Source of the DNA: Ochrobactrum teleogrylli
Lineage (GTDB): Bacteria > Pseudomonadota > Alphaproteobacteria > Rhizobiales > Rhizobiaceae
DNA: 64,000 bases
Assembly (NCBI RefSeq): GCF_006376685.1
Contig: NZ_VEWL01000010.1
Location: 62,001 to 126,000 of the forward strand
Direction of reading: 5' to 3'
Below the pieces are notes generated by a model. The model was not told where the DNA came from. It made no database searches and was given only the letters and a program-made list of their open reading frames with translations. The stretch's first letter is position 1. Each line of letters opens with the position of its first letter. The translations under genes and the position numbers were made by a program. Positions 43,746 to 53,546 of the stretch are shown here, piece after piece.

Positions 43746-43754
43746 GGGACAGCT

Positions 43755-43876
43755 GATATTTCGGCTTTGACGGCCTGCTAATGGCGTTGTTTTCCGCTTC
43801 CGGTGCTCACGTACCTTATGTACGCTGCGCTCCGGATCTCAAAGCCCACCATTTTCGGGTCGTCATAACCGAAATC
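43755..43876. repeat. Dispersed ~120-bp palindromic element, copy C
   Basis: Outer arms GATATTTCGG (from 43755) and CCGAAATCTG (to 43878) enclose the shared core GGTGCTCACGTAC ... GTACGCTGCGCTCCGG ... CACCATTTTCG. It begins 10 bp after the rcdA stop and ends about 90 bp before ruvC. Confidence 0.78.
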
Positions 43877-43966
43877 TGCGCTGCCCCGACCGTGCTCTCG
43901 GTGCATGTTTCTCTTTTGTTCACTTTTCTGCTGTCAAGTGAATCCGTCTGAGGATAGGGTTCGCTT

Positions 43967-44488
43967 ATGAAAGAAACGATTCGCATTATTGGCATCGATC
44001 CGGGCCTGCGCCGCACGGGGTGGGGCATTGTCGAATCGCTTGGCAATTCGCTGCACTTCATCGGCTCGGGCACGGTGACGTCGAATGCCGAGATGGATCT
44101 CGCCTCGCGTCTTTGCCAGTTGCATGAGGGGCTTTCCAAAGTCTTGCATGAATTCATGCCGCATGAAGCTGCGGTCGAACATACTTTCGTCAACAAGGAT
44201 GCGACCGCAACGCTCAAGCTTGGCCAGGCGCGCGGCATCGCGCTGCTGGCACCGGCCCAGGCAGGTCTACCGGTGGCGGAATATGCGCCGAATGCGGTCA
44301 AAAAAGCGGTGATCGGCGTCGGTCACGGCGAAAAGCAACAGATTCACATGATGGTCAAAGTACTGATGCCGCGTGCGTCGTTCGATACGAGCGATGCCGC
44401 CGATGCGTTGGCTATTGCCATTTGCCATGCCCATCATCGTCAGAGCATTGTAAGCGCCCGCCGGATGCAGGCGTTGTTAGCGGGGTAG
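43967..44488 (+). CDS. ruvC: Holliday junction resolvase RuvC
   Basis: A 173-residue endodeoxyribonuclease. Catalytic acidic residues are in [14 protein letters not shown] (Asp), [23 protein letters not shown] (Glu) and [19 protein letters not shown] (two Asp). It cuts Holliday junctions during recombination and repair, working with RuvAB. It is first in ruvC-ruvA-ruvB, 7 bp ahead of ruvA. The ATG at 43967 is preceded by GAGGATAGGG. Length is normal. Confidence 0.97.
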
Positions 44489-44495
44489 AACCGGA

Positions 44496-45113
44496 ATGAT
44501 CGGCAAGCTTAAGGGCGTGATCGATGAAATTGCCGAGGATCATGCCGTCATCGACGTGCATGGCGTCGGCTATGTGGCGTTTTGTTCGGCGCGCACGCTG
44601 GGCAATCTCGGCGGAGCGGGCGAGGCGGCCATTTTGTTCATCGAAACCTATGTCCGCGAGGACATGATCCGCCTTTACGGTTTCGCCAATCAGCTTGAGC
44701 GTGAGTGGTTCCGCCTGCTGCAAAATGTGCAGGGCGTCGGCGCCAAGGTGGCTCTGGCCGTGCTTGGCACATTGTCGCCGTCGGAACTTGCCAATGCGAT
44801 TGCGCTGCGAGACATCGCCATGGTGTCGCGTGCACCGGGCGTCGGCAAGAAAGTGGCGGAGCGCATCGTCACCGAATTGAAGAACAAGGCCCCGGCTTTC
44901 GCTGGTGAGGCGAGCGGCACCATCGGGCTCAAGCAGGAACTTGGAGCCGGTGCGGCCCCGGCCCCCGTCGCGGATGCCGTGTCGGCGCTTTCCAATCTCG
45001 GTTATTCGCGCGATCAGGCGGCGAATGCCGTCGCGGCTGCGCTGAAAGAAGCGGGCGAGGATGCCGATTCGGCAAAGCTCATCCGGCTTGGTTTGAAGGA
45101 ATTGTCGCGGTGA
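44496..45113 (+). CDS. ruvA: Holliday junction DNA helicase subunit RuvA
   Basis: A 205-residue protein starting [34 protein letters not shown], the OB-fold of domain I. Helix-hairpin-helix motifs follow ([22 protein letters not shown] and [23 protein letters not shown]) and the flexible domain [18 protein letters not shown]-like, that binds RuvB. It holds the Holliday junction and loads RuvB rings. Adjacent ruvC (7 bp) and ruvB (41 bp) make one operon. Confidence 0.97.
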   Translation: MIGKLKGVIDEIAEDHAVIDVHGVGYVAFCSARTLGNLGGAGEAAILFIETYVREDMIRLYGFANQLEREWFRLLQNVQGVGAKVALAVLGTLSPSELANAIALRDIAMVSRAPGVGKKVAERIVTELKNKAPAFAGEASGTIGLKQELGAGAAPAPVADAVSALSNLGYSRDQAANAVAAALKEAGEDADSAKLIRLGLKELSR

Positions 45114-45153
45114 TTAGCTTGTGTCGGCGATATGTTCATGCGAGGAGGAAGGC

Positions 45154-46197
45154 ATGAGCGACCGCAACCCTCTCATCGATGCCGACAAACGCGTGGACGA
45201 AGACAATACGCTGCGCCCGCAGACGCTTGACGATTTCGTGGGGCAGGCAACGGCGCGCGCCAACCTCAAGGTCTTCATCGAAGCGGCCAAGGTGCGCGGC
45301 GAAGCGCTGGATCATGTGCTGTTCGTCGGACCTCCCGGTCTCGGCAAGACGACGCTGGCGCAGATCATGGCCAAGGAGCTGGGCGTCAATTTCCGCTCCA
45401 CCTCCGGCCCGGTCATCGCCAAGGCTGGCGACCTGGCGGCTCTGCTGACCAATCTCGAAGAGCGCGACGTGCTCTTCATCGATGAAATTCATCGTCTGAG
45501 CCCCGCTGTGGAAGAAATTCTCTATCCGGCGATGGAAGATTTCCAGCTCGATCTGATCATTGGTGAAGGCCCGGCAGCGCGCTCGGTAAAGATCGATCTT
45601 GCCAAATTCACGCTGGTTGCGGCGACGACGCGTCTTGGTCTCCTGACCACGCCTTTGCGCGATCGCTTCGGCATTCCGGTACGGCTCAATTTCTATACCG
45701 TCGAGGAACTCGAATATATCGTGCGCCGTGGCGCGCGCATCATGCAGATGGGCATTTCGCCGGATGGTGCGCTGGAAGTCGCGCGCCGCTCGCGAGGCAC
45801 GCCGCGCATCGCCGGACGCCTGCTGCGCCGTGTGCGCGATTTCGCGCTGGTCGCCGGTAGCGACGTCATCGACCGCAAGATTGCCGATGAAGCGTTGTCG
45901 CGGCTTGAAGTGGATAATCGCGGCCTCGACCAGCTCGACCGGCGTTACCTCAATATCATTGCTCGCAATTTTGGTGGCGGTCCGGTCGGGATCGAAACCA
46001 TCGCGGCGGGACTTTCCGAACCGCGCGATGCGATTGAAGACATTATTGAACCCTATCTCATCCAGCAGGGCTTTCTGCAGCGCACGCCGCGCGGTCGCGT
46101 TCTGACGGCGATTGCGTGGCAGCATCTGGGATTGCCTGCGCCCGCCGAAATCATCCAGCAGGCGCAATTCGGCCTCTTCATGGAAGACAATGACTAA
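45154..46197 (+). CDS. ruvB: Holliday junction branch-migration ATPase RuvB
   Basis: A 347-residue AAA+ motor from ATG 45154 (SD GAGGAGGAAGG), the upstream in-frame ATG at 45121 being unlikely. Motifs are Walker [20 protein letters not shown], Walker [16 protein letters not shown], sensor 1 [19 protein letters not shown] and the arginine finger in the same segment, and the C-terminal winged helix [15 protein letters not shown]. It drives branch migration with RuvA. The stop overlaps the ybgC start by eight bases (ATGACTAA). Confidence 0.98.
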   Translation: MSDRNPLIDADKRVDEDNTLRPQTLDDFVGQATARANLKVFIEAAKVRGEALDHVLFVGPPGLGKTTLAQIMAKELGVNFRSTSGPVIAKAGDLAALLTNLEERDVLFIDEIHRLSPAVEEILYPAMEDFQLDLIIGEGPAARSVKIDLAKFTLVAATTRLGLLTTPLRDRFGIPVRLNFYTVEELEYIVRRGARIMQMGISPDGALEVARRSRGTPRIAGRLLRRVRDFALVAGSDVIDRKIADEALSRLEVDNRGLDQLDRRYLNIIARNFGGGPVGIETIAAGLSEPRDAIEDIIEPYLIQQGFLQRTPRGRVLTAIAWQHLGLPAPAEIIQQAQFGLFMEDND

Positions 46198-46669
46198 GAC
46201 AACCGGGACTGATCGAAACGACCATGCGGCGCTTGAAGGCGTATCGGGTGCGCTGAAAGACGGGGCGCATCACCTTTATGCGCGCATCTATTATGCCGAC
46301 ACGGATTTTTCAGGTTTTGTCTATCACGGGCGCTATCTGGAATTTTACGAGCGCGGACGCACCGACTTCTTGCGCTTGCAGGACGTGCACCATATCGAGC
46401 TCGCCGAAGGTGCGCTTGGTGAAGAAATGGTCTGGGTCGTGCGGCGCATGGAGATCGATTACAAGTCTCCGGCCCGGATGGACGATCTGATCCTGATTGA
46501 AACGCGTGTCAGCGAAATACGCGGCGCGCGGGTCATCATGGCGCAGACAATCACCTGCGAAGGGCGCCTGCTTTCGGAAGCGAAAGTGGAAGCGGTGATG
46601 ATCACCAAGGAAGGCCACCCGCGCCGGATACCGGACGAGTGGCGCGAAGCGTTTACCAAGGGACGCTGA
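46190..46669 (+). CDS. ybgC: YbgC-type acyl-CoA thioesterase
   Basis: A 159-residue hotdog-fold protein from ATG 46190, whose first codons overlap the ruvB stop. The catalytic signature is [31 protein letters not shown] (Asp at about residue 41), followed by [24 protein letters not shown]. The family hydrolyses short-chain acyl-CoA or acyl-ACP thioesters; its frequent linkage to tol genes suggests a link to phospholipid synthesis at the division site. Here it lies 588 bp before tolQ and is coupled to ruvB by overlap, so the Tol operon probably has its own promoter. Confidence 0.93.
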   Translation: MTKTTGTDRNDHAALEGVSGALKDGAHHLYARIYYADTDFSGFVYHGRYLEFYERGRTDFLRLQDVHHIELAEGALGEEMVWVVRRMEIDYKSPARMDDLILIETRVSEIRGARVIMAQTITCEGRLLSEAKVEAVMITKEGHPRRIPDEWREAFTKGR

Positions 46670-47257
46670 TTTTCTGCCGCCCTCCCAAGAATTGAGGGTG
46701 CGCCTATCGCGTTTATTTTTAAAGCGCTGGCTCATTTGATGACCGAATTTGGCATCCTGGGCCGTTATTGGTGCAAATGCTAACGCATCTTTAACCATAA
46801 TCTCCGATTAATCATCCTGACGGAATCGGTTGAAGGGCAGGCGGCAAGCGCAGCGCCTTCCTTTCACCAAAATTAACCGTAACAAGCGCCGTAGGGATTT
46901 AAAGTTGTAAATCCGGCATGTGTGCTTTGGGGCGGTTGCGATGCGAATGTCTGCATGTCCTGCCTGGATGTGCGAACAGCGCTTGAAGCAGTTTCGGGAA
47001 AAGTGCCGAGCGTTTTTCCTGATCCAACTGCATCGAACAAGACGTAAAGCTGCGCAGATTTGGATCACCCGCATCAAAGGGCGATCCGTGACGATTTGCG
47101 ATGCCGCCCGGTCCCGTGCCGGGCGTTTGGATTCAAAAACAGGATATTTCCAGCAGAAGTACGAAACGGCTCTGCGGATGGAAATGCCTAAAGACAGAGA
47201 AGGTTGGGGTCTGCGGTCCGGGTGTCGGACCGGCAAGAACCTCGAAACGGTGGATCG
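46670..47257. other. 588-bp intergenic region between ybgC and tolQ
   Basis: The longest gap in the window. I find no convincing coding region; the longest open frames lack family features. It has a CGCCCGG/CCGGGCG hairpin (47105-47125) followed by TTTGG, and an REP-like stretch around 46980-47030. A promoter for the tol genes is expected here. Two TTAA motifs near 46791 and 46808 are 13 bp apart, so not a CtrA box. Confidence 0.55.
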
Positions 47258-47968
47258 ATGGAAAATGTTGCGTTAGCGGCCCCCGCCGCCGATGTTACCC
47301 TCTGGGGCCTGTTCATGCAGGCAAACTGGGTGGTCAAGCTGGTCATGCTGGGCTTGCTTGGCGCTTCGGTCTGGACCTGGGCTATCGTCGTGGACAAGGT
47401 GATCGCCTATAGCCGCGCACGCCGCGCCATCGACCGCTTCGAACAGGCTTTCTGGTCGGGCCAGTCTCTGGAAGAACTCTATCGCAATCTGGGCGAACGC
47501 CGCACCACCGGCATGGCGTCGATCTTCATGGCCGCCATGCGCGAATGGAAGAAATCCTTCGAGAAGGGCGCACGTTCCCCCATCGGCCTTCAGATGCGTA
47601 TCGACAAGGCGATGGATGTCGCGTTGGCGCGTGAAAGCGAAAAGATGGAATCGCGTCTCGGCTTCCTCGCCACCATCGGTTCCGCGGCGCCGTTTATCGG
47701 TCTGTTCGGTACGGTTGTCGGCATCATGACCTCGTTCCAGGCCATCGCGGCCTCCAAGAATACCAGCCTTGCGGTTGTGGCGCCGGGTATCGCCGAAGCC
47801 CTTCTCGCGACGGCCATCGGTCTTCTTGCCGCTATCCCGGCCGTTATCGCCTACAACAAGCTCTCGTCCGATGCGGGCAAGATCGGCGGACGACTTGAGG
47901 GTTTTGCGGATGAGTTCTCCGCCATACTGTCGCGCCAAATTGATGAGAAGCTGACGCCGCGCAGCTAA
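47258..47968 (+). CDS. tolQ: Tol-Pal system proton channel TolQ
   Basis: A 236-residue inner-membrane protein from ATG 47258 (MENVALAAPAADVTLWGLFMQAN). Three membrane helices are visible: VVKLVMLGLLGASVWTWAIVVDKV, then LGFLATIGSAAPFIGLFGTVVGIMTSF and the helix VAPGIAEALLATAIGLLAAIPAVIAYN. The MotA/TolQ/ExbB signature is intact. With TolR it uses the proton gradient to energise TolA, keeping the outer membrane attached during constriction. First gene of tolQ-tolR-tolA-tolB-pal-cpoB. Confidence 0.95.
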   Translation: MENVALAAPAADVTLWGLFMQANWVVKLVMLGLLGASVWTWAIVVDKVIAYSRARRAIDRFEQAFWSGQSLEELYRNLGERRTTGMASIFMAAMREWKKSFEKGARSPIGLQMRIDKAMDVALARESEKMESRLGFLATIGSAAPFIGLFGTVVGIMTSFQAIAASKNTSLAVVAPGIAEALLATAIGLLAAIPAVIAYNKLSSDAGKIGGRLEGFADEFSAILSRQIDEKLTPRS

Positions 47969-48014
47969 GCGCCTTCCAGCGAATACGGCAAATCGAGCTT
48001 TCGGGAATTTTGCA

Positions 48015-48464
48015 ATGGGCATGTCGGTCGGAAATGGAATGCAGTCGGGCGGACGCCGCAGGCGCGGTCGCAGACAAGCATTGATGAGTGAAATCAACGT
48101 TACGCCGTTCGTCGACGTAATGCTGGTGCTGCTCATCATCTTCATGGTCTCTGCGCCGCTTTTGACGGTTGGCGTGCCGATTGACCTGCCGGATACGCAG
48201 GCCAAGGCGATGAACGCCGATACGCAACCGATTACCGTTTCGGTCAGCAATGAGGGCAAGATCTACTTGCAGGAAACCGAAATTCCGATCGAAGAGGTTG
48301 TGCCGAAGCTTCAGGCCATTTCCAAGACGGGGTATGACGAGCGCATTTTCGTGCGCGGTGACAAGGCTGCCGATTACGGCACCGTCATGAAGGTCATGGC
48401 CCGCATTTCCGCCGCCGGTTTCAAGAATATCGGCCTTGTGACTCTCCAGGAGCAGGATAGCTGA
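48015..48464 (+). CDS. tolR: Tol-Pal system protein TolR (ExbD family)
   Basis: A 149-residue protein with one membrane helix, VNPFVDVMLVLLIIFMVSAPLLTVGV-type (ALMSEINVTPFVDVMLVLLIIFMVSAP), containing the essential Asp of the helix. The periplasmic domain ITVSVSNEGKIYLQETEIPIEEVVPKL follows and ends RISAAGFKNIGLVTLQEQDS. TolR dimerises and forms the ion pathway with TolQ. It starts 46 bp after tolQ. The SD before ATG 48015 is weak; an in-frame ATG at 48021 is also possible. Confidence 0.93.
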   Translation: MGMSVGNGMQSGGRRRRGRRQALMSEINVTPFVDVMLVLLIIFMVSAPLLTVGVPIDLPDTQAKAMNADTQPITVSVSNEGKIYLQETEIPIEEVVPKLQAISKTGYDERIFVRGDKAADYGTVMKVMARISAAGFKNIGLVTLQEQDS

Positions 48465-48471
48465 CGCCATC

Positions 48472-49542
48472 ATGAAGGCTGGCCTGACATCTTCTGTAGC
48501 GCTCCATACCATCGTCATTGCGCTGGGGCTCTTTTCCTTTTCCTCGCCGAAGGCTTTCGACGTGCAGGATTCGGAATCGTTCCCGGTCGACATCGTGCCG
48601 ATTGAATCCATCACGCAAATTCAGCAGGGCGAAAAGACGGCACCCATGAAGGAGAAGTCTGCGCCGATCCCGACCACCAAGCCGCAGACCGTTCCCGATG
48701 CCCAGAATGTCGGCGATCAGGACGTAGACACCACGACCCCGCCGAAGCCCGATACCAAGGCAAAGCCTATCGAGGCGGCGGAAGAGCCCAAAGCCCAGCC
48801 GGAACCGGTGAAAAAGCCGGAACCGAAGCCGGAGCCAAAACCCGAACCAAAGCCGGAAGAAAAGCCGACGCCGGTTCCCGCGACCGAAATGCAGGCCAAG
48901 CCTGAACCGAAGCAGGAAGTAAAGCCTGACCCGGTGGCGGAAGCCATCGAAAAGCAGGCCGAAACGCCGGATGCGAACACGCCGAAGCTGCCGGACAATG
49001 TTCCCGCGCCGCAGTCCAAGCCGAAGCCGCCCCAGGCGCAGACCGCCAAGACGCCGGATCGCAAGCCGACGGAAGAAAAGAAGCCGACGCAGTCCGCATC
49101 GCAGACCTCGCAGTCGAAGAAGGATGCGATTGCCGATGAGGTTGCAGCCCTTCTCAACAAGCAGAAGGCTTCCGGTGGTGGCGCGAAACGTTCGACCGAT
49201 CAGGCTTCGCTCGGCGGCAAGAAGAATACCGGCGGCTCGAAGCTGAGCCAGAGTGAAATGGATGCGCTGCGCGGTGCGATTTCCAAGTGCTGGAACGTGC
49301 CAGCCGGTGTGGCCGATGCGCCGGGGCTGGTTGTGACCGTGAAGATGAAGCTGAACCAGGACGGATCTATTCAGGGCGTCCCGGAAGTGACATCCGGCGG
49401 CGGCGGCGACGGCGTTGGTCGCGCGGCGGCGGAAAGCGCCAAGCGCGCGGTTGCACGCTGCGCCCCGTATAATCTGCCCGTCGACAAATATGATTCATGG
49501 TCGGAAGTGATCGTCAACTTCGACCCGAGCGAAATGTTCTGA
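48472..49542 (+). CDS. tolA: Cell envelope integrity protein TolA
   Basis: A 356-residue protein: an N-terminal membrane helix (SSVALHTIVIALGLFSFSS), a long Pro/Lys/Glu-rich region with repeated KPEPKPEP units (about residues 95-250) and a C-terminal globular domain SQSEMDALRGAISKCWNVPAGVADAPGLVVTVKMKLNQDGSI ... RAVARCAPYNLPVDKYDSWSEVIVNFDPSEMF. The last part is the TolA/TonB-type C-terminal domain that contacts TolB and Pal. The Pro-rich spacer spans the periplasm. TolR ends 7 bp upstream. Confidence 0.93.
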   Translation: MKAGLTSSVALHTIVIALGLFSFSSPKAFDVQDSESFPVDIVPIESITQIQQGEKTAPMKEKSAPIPTTKPQTVPDAQNVGDQDVDTTTPPKPDTKAKPIEAAEEPKAQPEPVKKPEPKPEPKPEPKPEEKPTPVPATEMQAKPEPKQEVKPDPVAEAIEKQAETPDANTPKLPDNVPAPQSKPKPPQAQTAKTPDRKPTEEKKPTQSASQTSQSKKDAIADEVAALLNKQKASGGGAKRSTDQASLGGKKNTGGSKLSQSEMDALRGAISKCWNVPAGVADAPGLVVTVKMKLNQDGSIQGVPEVTSGGGGDGVGRAAAESAKRAVARCAPYNLPVDKYDSWSEVIVNFDPSEMF

Positions 49543-49612
49543 TCGGGGTTTCCCGGTCGCCAGACTAAATGAAGCCCAGTAGGGGCAAAGGACAAAAGAG
49601 GTCCCAGAAGAT

Positions 49613-50944
49613 ATGAAAACCGGCATCATGAAAACAAAGATCCGGACAGTCCTCTCGGCTTTCGCCTGCATGATTGCCGCAAGTCTTGTCTGCACCATGC
49701 CAGCGCGCGCCGTGGTGGAAATCAACATCAACAAGGGTGTGATCGAGCCTCTGCCGATCGCCATCACGGATTTCCTGTCCGCGGACCAGCTTGGTCCGAA
49801 CATCACGTCGGTCATCGCTGCCGATCTTGAGCGGTCCGGCCTATTTGCGCCCATCGACAAGGGTGCCTTCATTGAAAAGATTTCCAATCCCGATGCCGCG
49901 CCGCGCTTCGAGGACTGGAAGGTCATCAATGCGCAGGCACTGGTTACTGGTCGCATCACCAAGCAGCCGGATGGCAGGCTGAAGGCGGAATTCCGTCTCT
50001 GGGATACGTTTGGCGGTCAGCAGATGATCGGCCAGCAGTTCTTCACCTCGCCGGATAACTGGCGTCGTGTCGCCCATATCATCGCCGACGCCATCTATGA
50101 GCGCCTGACGGGTGAAAAGGGCTATTTCGATACGCGCATCGTTTTCGTCGATGAATCCGGCCCGGCCCAGAAGCGCATCAAGCGCCTCGCCATCATGGAT
50201 CAGGACGGCGCGAATATCCGTTATCTATCCGATGGTCGCGACATGGCGCTGACCCCGCGCTTCTCGCCGAACCGTCAGGAAGTCACCTATATGTCGTTCG
50301 CTGGCGGTCAGCCAAAGGTTTACCTGCTGCAGCTCGAAACGGGCCAGCGTGAACTGGTCGGCAATTTCCCAGGCATGACCATCGCGCCGCGCTTCTCGCC
50401 GGATGGCCAGAAGGTCGTCATGAGCCTGCTTCAGGACGACGGCAGCGCCAATGTCTACGCAATGGATCTGCGCTCGCGCACCACGACCCGTCTGACCAAC
50501 AGCCAGGCGATCGATACCAGCGCTTCCTATTCGCCGGATGGTTCTCAGGTTGTGTTCGCATCCGACCGCGGCGGTCGCCCGCAGCTCTATATCGCCGGTG
50601 CCGATGGCTCCAATCCGCGCCGCCTGTCGATGGGCGACGGCAGTTATTCCACACCGGTCTGGTCGCCGCGTGGCGATCTCATCGCCTTCACCAAGCAGTC
50701 GCAGGGTCAGTTCTCGATTGGCGTGATGAAGACCGACGGTTCGGGCGAACGCCTTCTGACATCGGGCTTCCACAATGAAGGTCCGACCTGGGCACCGAAC
50801 GGTCGCGTGCTGATGTTCTTCCGCAAGGCGGCAGGCGCGGGCGGTCCAAAACTGTTCACCATCGATCTGACAGGTCGTAACGAACGTCAGATCCAGACGC
50901 CGAATTTCGCGTCCGATCCGGCCTGGTCGCCGCTGCTCGAATAG
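49613..50944 (+). CDS. tolB: Tol-Pal system beta-propeller protein TolB
   Basis: A 443-residue periplasmic protein. The signal peptide [28 protein letters not shown] (from either ATG 49613 or 49628) is followed by the TolB N-terminal domain ([23 protein letters not shown]) and a six-bladed beta-propeller of WD-like repeats such as [57 protein letters not shown] and [20 protein letters not shown]. It binds Pal and lies between TolA and the outer membrane. Followed by a terminator at 50974-51004, so pal has its own transcript as well. Confidence 0.96.
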   Translation: MKTGIMKTKIRTVLSAFACMIAASLVCTMPARAVVEININKGVIEPLPIAITDFLSADQLGPNITSVIAADLERSGLFAPIDKGAFIEKISNPDAAPRFEDWKVINAQALVTGRITKQPDGRLKAEFRLWDTFGGQQMIGQQFFTSPDNWRRVAHIIADAIYERLTGEKGYFDTRIVFVDESGPAQKRIKRLAIMDQDGANIRYLSDGRDMALTPRFSPNRQEVTYMSFAGGQPKVYLLQLETGQRELVGNFPGMTIAPRFSPDGQKVVMSLLQDDGSANVYAMDLRSRTTTRLTNSQAIDTSASYSPDGSQVVFASDRGGRPQLYIAGADGSNPRRLSMGDGSYSTPVWSPRGDLIAFTKQSQGQFSIGVMKTDGSGERLLTSGFHNEGPTWAPNGRVLMFFRKAAGAGGPKLFTIDLTGRNERQIQTPNFASDPAWSPLLE

Positions 50945-50973
50945 GCTGACGGTCGGAGAATCATAAAAAGATT

Positions 50974-51004
50974 AAGGCGCGGGATTTTGGTTCCGCGCCT
51001 TTTT
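50974..51004 (+). terminator. Intrinsic terminator after tolB
   Basis: Arms AAGGCGCGG (50974-50982) and CCGCGCCTT (50993-51001) followed by TTTTT. Confidence 0.82.
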
Positions 51005-51250
51005 CATTGGTCCTTATCGCGCGATATGCGATGTTTTTGGCCTACATTTAAGGCGATTGCCATAATCCGCCCCAAAAGCCCTGTTTCTGCCGCATTTTGC
51101 CATCAAGGCCTGAAAGCAGAATTGCAGTCGGAAACGCCGGTTGCATTTGGTCTCAAGACAATATTAACCATACTTCTTGAGCCTGCATTAACCTCGATAT
51201 GATTATTGGTTGGTTACGCAGGAACATCAAATCTTAAGGAGCCTCGGCCC

Positions 51251-51760
51251 ATGCGCCGCATCCAGTCGATTGCACGTAGCCCGATCGCTATTGCCCTATT
51301 CATGTCGCTCGCCGTCGCCGGTTGCGCATCCAAGAAGAATCTCCCGAACAATGCCGGTGATCTCGGCCTCGGCGGTGCAGGCGCGGCAACGCCCGGCTCG
51401 GCGCAGGACTTCACGGTCAATGTCGGCGACCGCATCTTCTTCGATCTCGACTCGTCGCTGATCCGCGGAGACGCACAGCAGACGCTTTCGAAGCAGGCCC
51501 AGTGGCTGCAGCGTTACCCGCAATATTCGATCACCGTCGAAGGTCATGCTGACGAACGCGGCACGCGCGAATACAACCTCGCTCTCGGCCAGCGTCGCGC
51601 TGCCGCCACCCGCGACTTCCTCGCTTCGCGTGGCGTGCCGACCAACCGTATGCGCACCATCTCTTATGGTAACGAACGTCCGGTCGCAGTTTGCGATGCC
51701 GACTCGTGCTGGTCGCAGAACCGCCGCGCAGTCACCGTTCTCAACGGTGCCGGCAGCTAA
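51251..51760 (+). CDS. pal: Peptidoglycan-associated lipoprotein Pal (Omp16-type)
   Basis: A 169-residue lipoprotein from ATG 51251 (SD TTAAGGAGCC). The N terminus RSPIAIALFMSLAVAGCASKKN has the lipobox LAVAGC, cysteine at residue 24. The OmpA-like domain contains DRIFFDLDSSLIRGDAQQTLSKQAQWL, TVEGHADERGTREYNLALGQRRAAATRDFLASRGV and the peptidoglycan-binding Asp/Arg pair in SQNRRAVTVL. It anchors the outer membrane to peptidoglycan and completes Tol-Pal. It is equivalent to Brucella Omp16, a known antigen. Followed by a strong terminator. Confidence 0.96.
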   Translation: MRRIQSIARSPIAIALFMSLAVAGCASKKNLPNNAGDLGLGGAGAATPGSAQDFTVNVGDRIFFDLDSSLIRGDAQQTLSKQAQWLQRYPQYSITVEGHADERGTREYNLALGQRRAAATRDFLASRGVPTNRMRTISYGNERPVAVCDADSCWSQNRRAVTVLNGAGS

Positions 51761-51790
51761 AATTTGCAAACGCACAACAGCGTTGCAGGA

Positions 51791-51817
51791 AAAGCGGCCT
51801 TCGGGCCGCTTTTTTTG
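51791..51817 (+). terminator. Intrinsic terminator after pal
   Basis: Arms AAAGCGGCC (51791-51799) and GGCCGCTTT (51804-51812), TTCG loop, T-run to 51816. Confidence 0.9.
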
Positions 51818-52022
51818 TTTTCATGCCAATTGATGAGGCATTTCGACAAACTTTGGCCGAAGTCACGCCTGTCATAGTGAACCGAGATCAGGGAAAGCAT
51901 CTTTGCTTTTCGCGGATTTGCTCTAAAAGCGGAACTGGCCGTGCGGTATGGCGTGTTCAGCAAGCATTCAGGCGCGGCACTCGATCATCCTGTTCATTGT
52001 AAACTCGCAGGGGCAATAGGGA

Positions 52023-53531
52023 ATGAGGACAACAATGAGGAAAGTGACACTGGCAATCGCCATGCTGCCGCTTTTGGCGAGTGCTCCGGTTTTGGCGCAG
52101 ACTGGCGATCCGGGTGCAAACCAGTATTCGCAGCAGGTGTGCAATCTCGCGCATCAGAACGCGCAATCCTACAGCAAGATCCTGCAGCTCCGCGACAGAA
52201 TCGTGAAAATCCATCGCGATAACGAAGCCCGTTTTCAGGCGCTCGAAAAGGGCAAGGGCGGCGGACAGAATCGCGTCAGCGTTGGCTCGACCGCTATTCT
52301 CGATGACGCCATGCGTGGCGGCGGTGCATCCGCACAGAATGGCGGCTACCAGAGCCCCGGCATGTTGCAGGAACTGGTGCGTAACCTGACCGGCAAGATT
52401 GAGGATGTGGACGCGCAGATCGCCTTCACCGACAATCAGCTGCAAAAAACGCAGGAAGACAACGAATTCCGGTTCGAGGAACTCGAAAAGAAGAACGGCA
52501 TCACCTCACCGGCTTCGAGTGTGGCGGGTCAGTCGGCTGCAGCCGCACCGGCCCCGGGCGCCGATCTTTGTGCGCAGGGCGGAGGCGATGCGGTCAGCAT
52601 GGCCGATACGCTGGGCATGCGCGCTGAGGCCATGAACTTCCAGATCCTCGAAATGCAGGATCAGATGCAGAAAATGCAGGAAGAATATGAGCAGCGCTTC
52701 CAGTTTCTTGAAACGGGCAAGCGCGCCGAAACCGGTGAGCGGTTGGGCAATGGCGGCGGTTCCAGCGATGGTAGCGCTCTCGCCAGCAGCGGTGCCGCCG
52801 GAAACCCTGATGCCGGGGTTTCCGCAAGTGCCGGTCAGGATGGTTCGATTTCGGACCGGACACCAGCTCTGGATGCACCGCAGACCGCACAATCGGGCGC
52901 AGTCGGCGCCGATTCTCTTGCTACTGGTACAACCGGTTCGGGCGCGATGGCGCAGGGCGGCCCCCAGCGCGGCGAGCCGCCCCAGACATTGGGGTCTATC
53001 CGGTTCGATTCCAGTGGCAATGTAATCGGCGATTCGTTGAGTGCTACACCACGCCCCGTCGAACAGGGCGGTCTGCCTGCTGGCCAGAGTTCCGCTGGGA
53101 ATGGCGGCGCGCAGGACGGCACGGCGGTTGCTTCGCTGCCAATGGGCGATAATCCGAACACGCTCTATCAGGCGTCGTATCAGTATCTGATGTCGGGTGA
53201 CTACAAAGCTGCCGAATCGGGTTTCCGCCAGCATGTGAAGCGCTATCCGGCTGATCCACAGACGGCGGAAGCGCGCTTCTGGCTGGGAGAATCGCTTTAC
53301 GGTCAGGGGCGTTATCCGGAAGCCGCGACCGTGTTCATCGACACGCAGCGCGACTATCCCGATTCCCGCCGTGCGCCGGAAAACATGTTCAAGCTCGGCA
53401 TGACGCTTGAGAAAATGGACAATCACGACGTTGCCTGCGCGACTTTCGAGCAGATTCCGCAACGTTATCCCAAAGCGGCTCCCGCCATTTTGAAGCGCGT
53501 TGCCGAAGAACGCACACGCGTAAAGTGCTGA
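52023..53531 (+). CDS. cpoB: Cell division coordinator CpoB / YbgF (long form)
   Basis: A 502-residue exported protein, nearly twice the E. coli length. A signal peptide (MRKVTLAIAMLPLLASAPVLAQ) is followed by coiled-coil segments (LQLRDRIVKIHRDNEARFQALEK, IAFTDNQLQKTQEDNEFRFEELEKK, FQILEMQDQMQKMQEEYEQRFQFLE), a Gly/Ser/Ala-rich low-complexity linker, and C-terminal TPRs: TLYQASYQYLMSGDYKAAESGFRQHVKRYPADPQTAEARFWLGESLYGQGRYPEAATVFI and the ending VACATFEQIPQRYPKAAPAILKRVAEE. In E. coli CpoB couples peptidoglycan synthesis and Tol-driven constriction. ATG 52035 is also possible. It precedes tilS by a short gap. Confidence 0.9.
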   Translation: MRTTMRKVTLAIAMLPLLASAPVLAQTGDPGANQYSQQVCNLAHQNAQSYSKILQLRDRIVKIHRDNEARFQALEKGKGGGQNRVSVGSTAILDDAMRGGGASAQNGGYQSPGMLQELVRNLTGKIEDVDAQIAFTDNQLQKTQEDNEFRFEELEKKNGITSPASSVAGQSAAAAPAPGADLCAQGGGDAVSMADTLGMRAEAMNFQILEMQDQMQKMQEEYEQRFQFLETGKRAETGERLGNGGGSSDGSALASSGAAGNPDAGVSASAGQDGSISDRTPALDAPQTAQSGAVGADSLATGTTGSGAMAQGGPQRGEPPQTLGSIRFDSSGNVIGDSLSATPRPVEQGGLPAGQSSAGNGGAQDGTAVASLPMGDNPNTLYQASYQYLMSGDYKAAESGFRQHVKRYPADPQTAEARFWLGESLYGQGRYPEAATVFIDTQRDYPDSRRAPENMFKLGMTLEKMDNHDVACATFEQIPQRYPKAAPAILKRVAEERTRVKC

Positions 53532-53546
53532 TTGCGGAGTTGTTTC

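Noticed and set aside
46920-47276. 118-codon open frame upstream of tolQ
   Set aside because: No SD, unusual composition, and it runs into the tolQ start in another frame; not supported as a gene.
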